In this document: piece after piece, positions 60,508 to 64,000 of the stretch | Layout: every line of letters starts with the position of its first letter | How positions within the stretch are numbered: the stretch's first letter is position 1 | Assembly (NCBI GenBank): GCA_028023455.1 | Contig: JAQFVV010012529.1 | Location: forward strand, 684,001-748,000 | DNA: 64,000 nt | Source of the DNA: Epiperipatus broadwayi | Lineage: Eukaryota; Onychophora; Udeonychophora; Euonychophora; Peripatidae | Direction: 5' to 3' | The notes under the pieces: model-generated | Told to the model about the DNA's origin: nothing | Seen by the model: the letters and a program-made list of their open reading frames with translations, nothing else | Databases searched by the model: none | Position numbers and translations under genes: made by a program

Positions 60508-60735
60508 AAAATTTGGCTAGAAAATGTTAGATTGAATCGTGCGCATGCTAGGAAATGTTATATTGAATCCTAAAATGGAAAAACATATTAAAAAAAAGTT
60601 TATTTTTATTTTTAAAAAAGGTTATACAGAGTTATGCTAGAATATGTTAGAAGAATGAATCGCTACTTTTTTTTTATGCTAGGATATGTTAGATTGAAAC
60701 ATGCACCAGGGAATGTTGTATTGAATCATTTTTGT
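60508..60735 (+). repeat. Degenerate minisatellite with ATGCTAGGAAATGTTA core
   Basis: About five units share ATGCTAGRAWATGTTAGATTGAATC. Cores occur near 60515, 60546, 60632, 60678 and 60710, with irregular AT-rich spacers. One spacer contains GTTTATTTTTATTT, reminiscent of the preceding array, so the two arrays may be interleaved. Confidence 0.75.
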
Positions 60736-62329
60736 TTAGCAACAATGCCATCAAGTGGGATATGGTGGCTATTCAATGACTACCACAAAAGTATATGAAA
60801 TCATGAGAGAGTCTAACTTATATAAAAGCTGACAATAAGTCTGTTAAAGAAGGGGGAAAAAAGAAAACTAGATTGCTTTAAAGAACTAGACTTTGTTTTA
60901 AAGTTTTCTACATCAACTTAGTGGGATAGAAAATATATATTTTGTCAAGAGCCCCATTGGCCATCCAGAAACCGATGCACATCTGAATAGTCTGAATTCT
61001 AAATAATTTAAAACATTTTATAACTGATTGCCAAATAAGAATGAAGAAATTTATTATTTCACTGTGCTGGTAAATCTAAGATGGATTTAGAAGTAAAATA
61101 CTGAAATCTGTGAAACCATGCTATTTCATTTATGCCATTTGCTGAGTTTAAACCAAAGCAGAATGCTAACATATATGGAAAGCAGCAAATGTCCATGGTC
61201 TATTAAAGGTAATTATACTTAGAAGAAATGGAGAAACCATTCCAGTGCCAAATGGTCCTTATAGAAGCAAATGATTTCACCATCATCATCACAGTAAAAA
61301 GAATCTGCAAGCCCAAGCCAGAATAGGACTGTTCCAGTAAACCACTGTAATTGGTAAATATACATGCATTACCTATTGGTGTGACATCTGTCAAATTTTA
61401 AACTTTCAATAAGCTGACTTTAAAATCATTGGACTCTCAAAAGTAAAAGAAGAACTGGTAATATGAATTTTAATTATATTTTTATCAGTGACTATTAACA
61501 AATCTTTTAATAATAAATCCAATTATTTTTCTTTTTAAATCTTTAAATCTTAAAACAAAAATCAATTATAGATTTTCTTTAATAATAGCTATTGCATTAT
61601 TGGTGAATTATGTATTCTTATAGTATTACATGTAACCATTTATGTGTGTATTTTATCTTTATAAAATGTGTTTATTGAGTCAAAATTATTCAATATGTTG
61701 ATTTATGTTGTATGTCAAAAGGGTTTAATATTTTATTCATAATGGGAATTGACACATACACACACACACACACATAGTAATATAATTATGCTTACTTACA
61801 TGTATATTTGTTGAGCATGAGTGTTAAAAATCGGTAGAAATTTAGCATCAGGGGAGATGGATTTTTTAAAAGTAATTGATGAACTAGATCGGTGGACAGT
61901 CAGATAGGTAATTTGAAGCTAATTTCCTTAAATGCTCTTATCTCTATAATCTGACTAATCTTTCTCTAATCATTTCTTTTTTTTAATATTATGTTTAAAT
62001 TGACAAATGTAAAAATGTATGTTATATGCAATAGGTAAGTATGTGCATGCATAGAGTGTTTTTTTTAATGAAATGTTTTTTTTTTTGGATATAAATGTTT
62101 TTATTTATTCACTATAGAAATTGATGCACACACATTACACTATAATATAAACATTGAGTACTTGTCATTAAGGAAAAGGGGAAGATCTTTGATATTATTA
62201 ATATTATAATTTAAGTGTATACAATTTATCATTATTAATTACATAAATGTTTAATCTGTATTATTAATGATTAATCAGTAATAAATGTTAATTTGTTTTT
62301 ATTAAAGAGGCTATATCTTTCTTAAGAGT
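60736..62329. other. AT-rich background with a (CA)8 tract
   Basis: A perfect (CA)8 lies at 61759-61774. A minus-strand open frame at 61203-61394 has no recognised domain. Nothing else recognised. Confidence 0.5.
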
Positions 62330-63180
62330 TATTCATTGTTTTGTTAATTATGACCATCATCATTACTGATGAATATCAATCATTAAGTCATAATTTAAAT
62401 ATGATAATATTTCAGGTAAATAATTATAGGTTTATAAAAGATGAAATTTTATGGTGTTAGTTCTAAAGCTGTGGCTAGAAATATCATTATCATCATCATT
62501 ATACTAGTATTAATAAATAAACTAAATACGTATGTTTAATGGCCATATATAAATAATGATTCTCACTGTGTTTGCTTGTGAGCCTTTAGCAAAAGACATG
62601 ACTACCATCGTACTTAAACTGAGCTGGTAACACTTGTGAGAATATTAAGTATGAATTTATGATATTAAAATCTTATAATTTTATTTGCACAACTGAAGTA
62701 TAAGGATGTTGTTTTCTCTTTGTACAAGTGCATATGTTATAAATATTGTACCAATTGGAGTTGAACCAGATACATGTATAAATGAGTATATGATATAACT
62801 TTATCTAGGTTTAGACAGCCTAGTGTCACCCAGGTAAAACACATACACATAAGTAAAACTGAATAAAAGAGAAATAAGGGTTTGATTTCCTTTTTTTTTT
62901 TTAGCTTGATTATATTTAATATTTAATTTATTGATATTTTTAAGTAGTTACAAATAGCGTCAGAGTGTGACTATGAGTTGAATGGTGTTTTATATATGTG
63001 GAAAGAGGAAAAGGGATGACTCTTTGTTGAAAGAATCTATTATTAGAGATAAGTATAATTTCACTATATTGATTTCACTATCATTTCTATTCAGTTATCA
63101 GGACAACTATTTTATTTATCTAGTTACAATGGCTAGTATATATATTTCAAATAGTTACAATATATATATATATTAAAACT
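62330..63180 (+). repeat. Second dispersed repeat family, copy 2
   Basis: A diverged direct counterpart of 20030-21009. The best block is 62985-63055 (GTGGAAAGAGGAAAAGGGATGACTC against TTGGAAAGAAGGATAGGAAGGATTC, read in pieces). Both copies end in a TAGTTACAATATATATAT-type stretch. The plus-strand 64-codon open frame at 62982-63176 is not conserved in the other copy. Confidence 0.62.
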
Positions 63181-64000
63181 AATGCGAGCGCAATAATAAT
63201 CATTTTATAATGCTAGCATTTGTAATTCACTTCTGCAAATAAAATAAAATTCTTGCAGAAACCAGCAATAATAAATGAATTTTATATTTTCTTTAAAATA
63301 AAACATTTATAATAATAATAATAATAACAATAATCGAGTATACTTAATAAATTTCAGTCTTTTATTAAGTACATAGGCTAAACAAGCAAAGTCAAGTTTG
63401 AGTTTTTATTTTTCTTCTAAAAACATAATTTTATTGCATATACACAGATATTCTGCTATAGCGTTCAGCCATGCAAGTTTAATTAAATGGAATAACTACA
63501 TAATAAAGTCTTCCATCATTAAATTATTTTGTAACAAATAGATATAATAATCTTAAAATGTAGCATGCATCCATATCTATCAATGACAAAACAAATGTTT
63601 TCTTCCTTGAAAGTAATTTTAATATGTTAATATTTTAAAAACAAGCATTCATAAAACATAATAAATAATTCCTTAATGAATATTAACAAATATTCACTAA
63701 TTAACAAATAGCATCTTTAAATTCTTTCATCATTTGAAAGACCCTTCAATTTTGGTTAAATAGTTCAAATTCCATATAAAATGAAATTGTACCAAAAGAG
63801 AACACTTGAAAAATGATAAAATATTCAATATTATTTAAATAGAATCATTTCATAAAGTTCTTAAAATCTTTTTAATATTAATTTAAAGTTGTAAATATTA
63901 ATTCTTGTTAAGCGCAATGTCAGCACGTAATATTTATATAAGGCTACAACCTTAATACATGTGCCTTGTGTGCTTAATTTTATTACAAGAGAGACCTCTA
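63181..64000. other. AT-rich background with a (TAA)n tract
   Basis: A (TAA)n microsatellite lies at about 63308-63327. No gene or RNA recognised up to the window end. Confidence 0.55.

Overview
This window looks like gene-poor, very AT-rich nuclear DNA from an animal, most likely an invertebrate. It is full of T and A runs, (CA)n, (TAA)n and (TA)n tracts, relics of non-LTR retrotransposons, hAT-type and tRNA-related elements, and many diverged dispersed repeats. Nothing looks bacterial, viral or organellar: there are no operons, no dense open reading frames, no rRNA and no CRISPR array. The taxon cannot be fixed by eye. The general style reminds me of mollusc or cephalopod intergenic/intronic DNA, but this is a weak inference, and the common tRNA-type SINE I would expect in coleoid cephalopods is not seen.

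No host protein-coding gene can be supported. The only stretch with recognisable protein character is the minus-strand end of a decayed LINE (about 11.07-11.82 kb), which keeps a zinc-binding motif of the kind found after reverse transcriptase. All other open frames are short, low-complexity or lie inside repeats. The window could be one long intron or an intergenic desert.

Layout. 0-13 kb: copy 1 of a 1-kb dispersed repeat, short tandem duplications (80-95 bp), several islands of more complex sequence, and the LINE relic. 13.4-16.7 kb: a local segmental duplication (copies A and B, with an inverted copy C at 21.0-21.6 kb). Copy A is split by a 483-bp non-autonomous hAT element with a perfect 8-bp target duplication; copy B keeps the empty site. 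17.9-22.3 kb: minisatellites and the first copy of a second dispersed repeat (second copy at 62.3-63.2 kb). 23.7-24.4 kb, 41.5-41.9 kb and 46.2-46.4 kb: three members of one foldback element family, flanked by target duplications of 13, 12 and 11 bp. 28.7-30.5 kb: a repeat related to one at 9 kb, and a 115-bp SINE-like insertion with an A-run and a 10-bp target duplication. 39.7-40.8 kb: copy 2 of the first dispersed repeat. 42.0-44.7 and 49.0-51.8 kb: two related 2.6-2.8-kb elements with inverted ends and minus-strand TATA motifs. 46.05-46.73 kb: a large palindrome whose spacer and proximal right arm look tRNA-like, interrupted by the third foldback element. 52-64 kb: complex islands, AT-rich background and degenerate minisatellites.

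The most notable content is the foldback family. Its three copies share sequence blocks and one tail, but the blocks are arranged differently (direct, inverted, double inverted) in each copy. The target duplications are 11-13 bp and vary in length, which fits reverse-transcription-type insertion better than a cut-and-paste transposon. I do not recognise the family. All repeat relations were found by reading, not by alignment software, so boundaries of diverged repeats are approximate.
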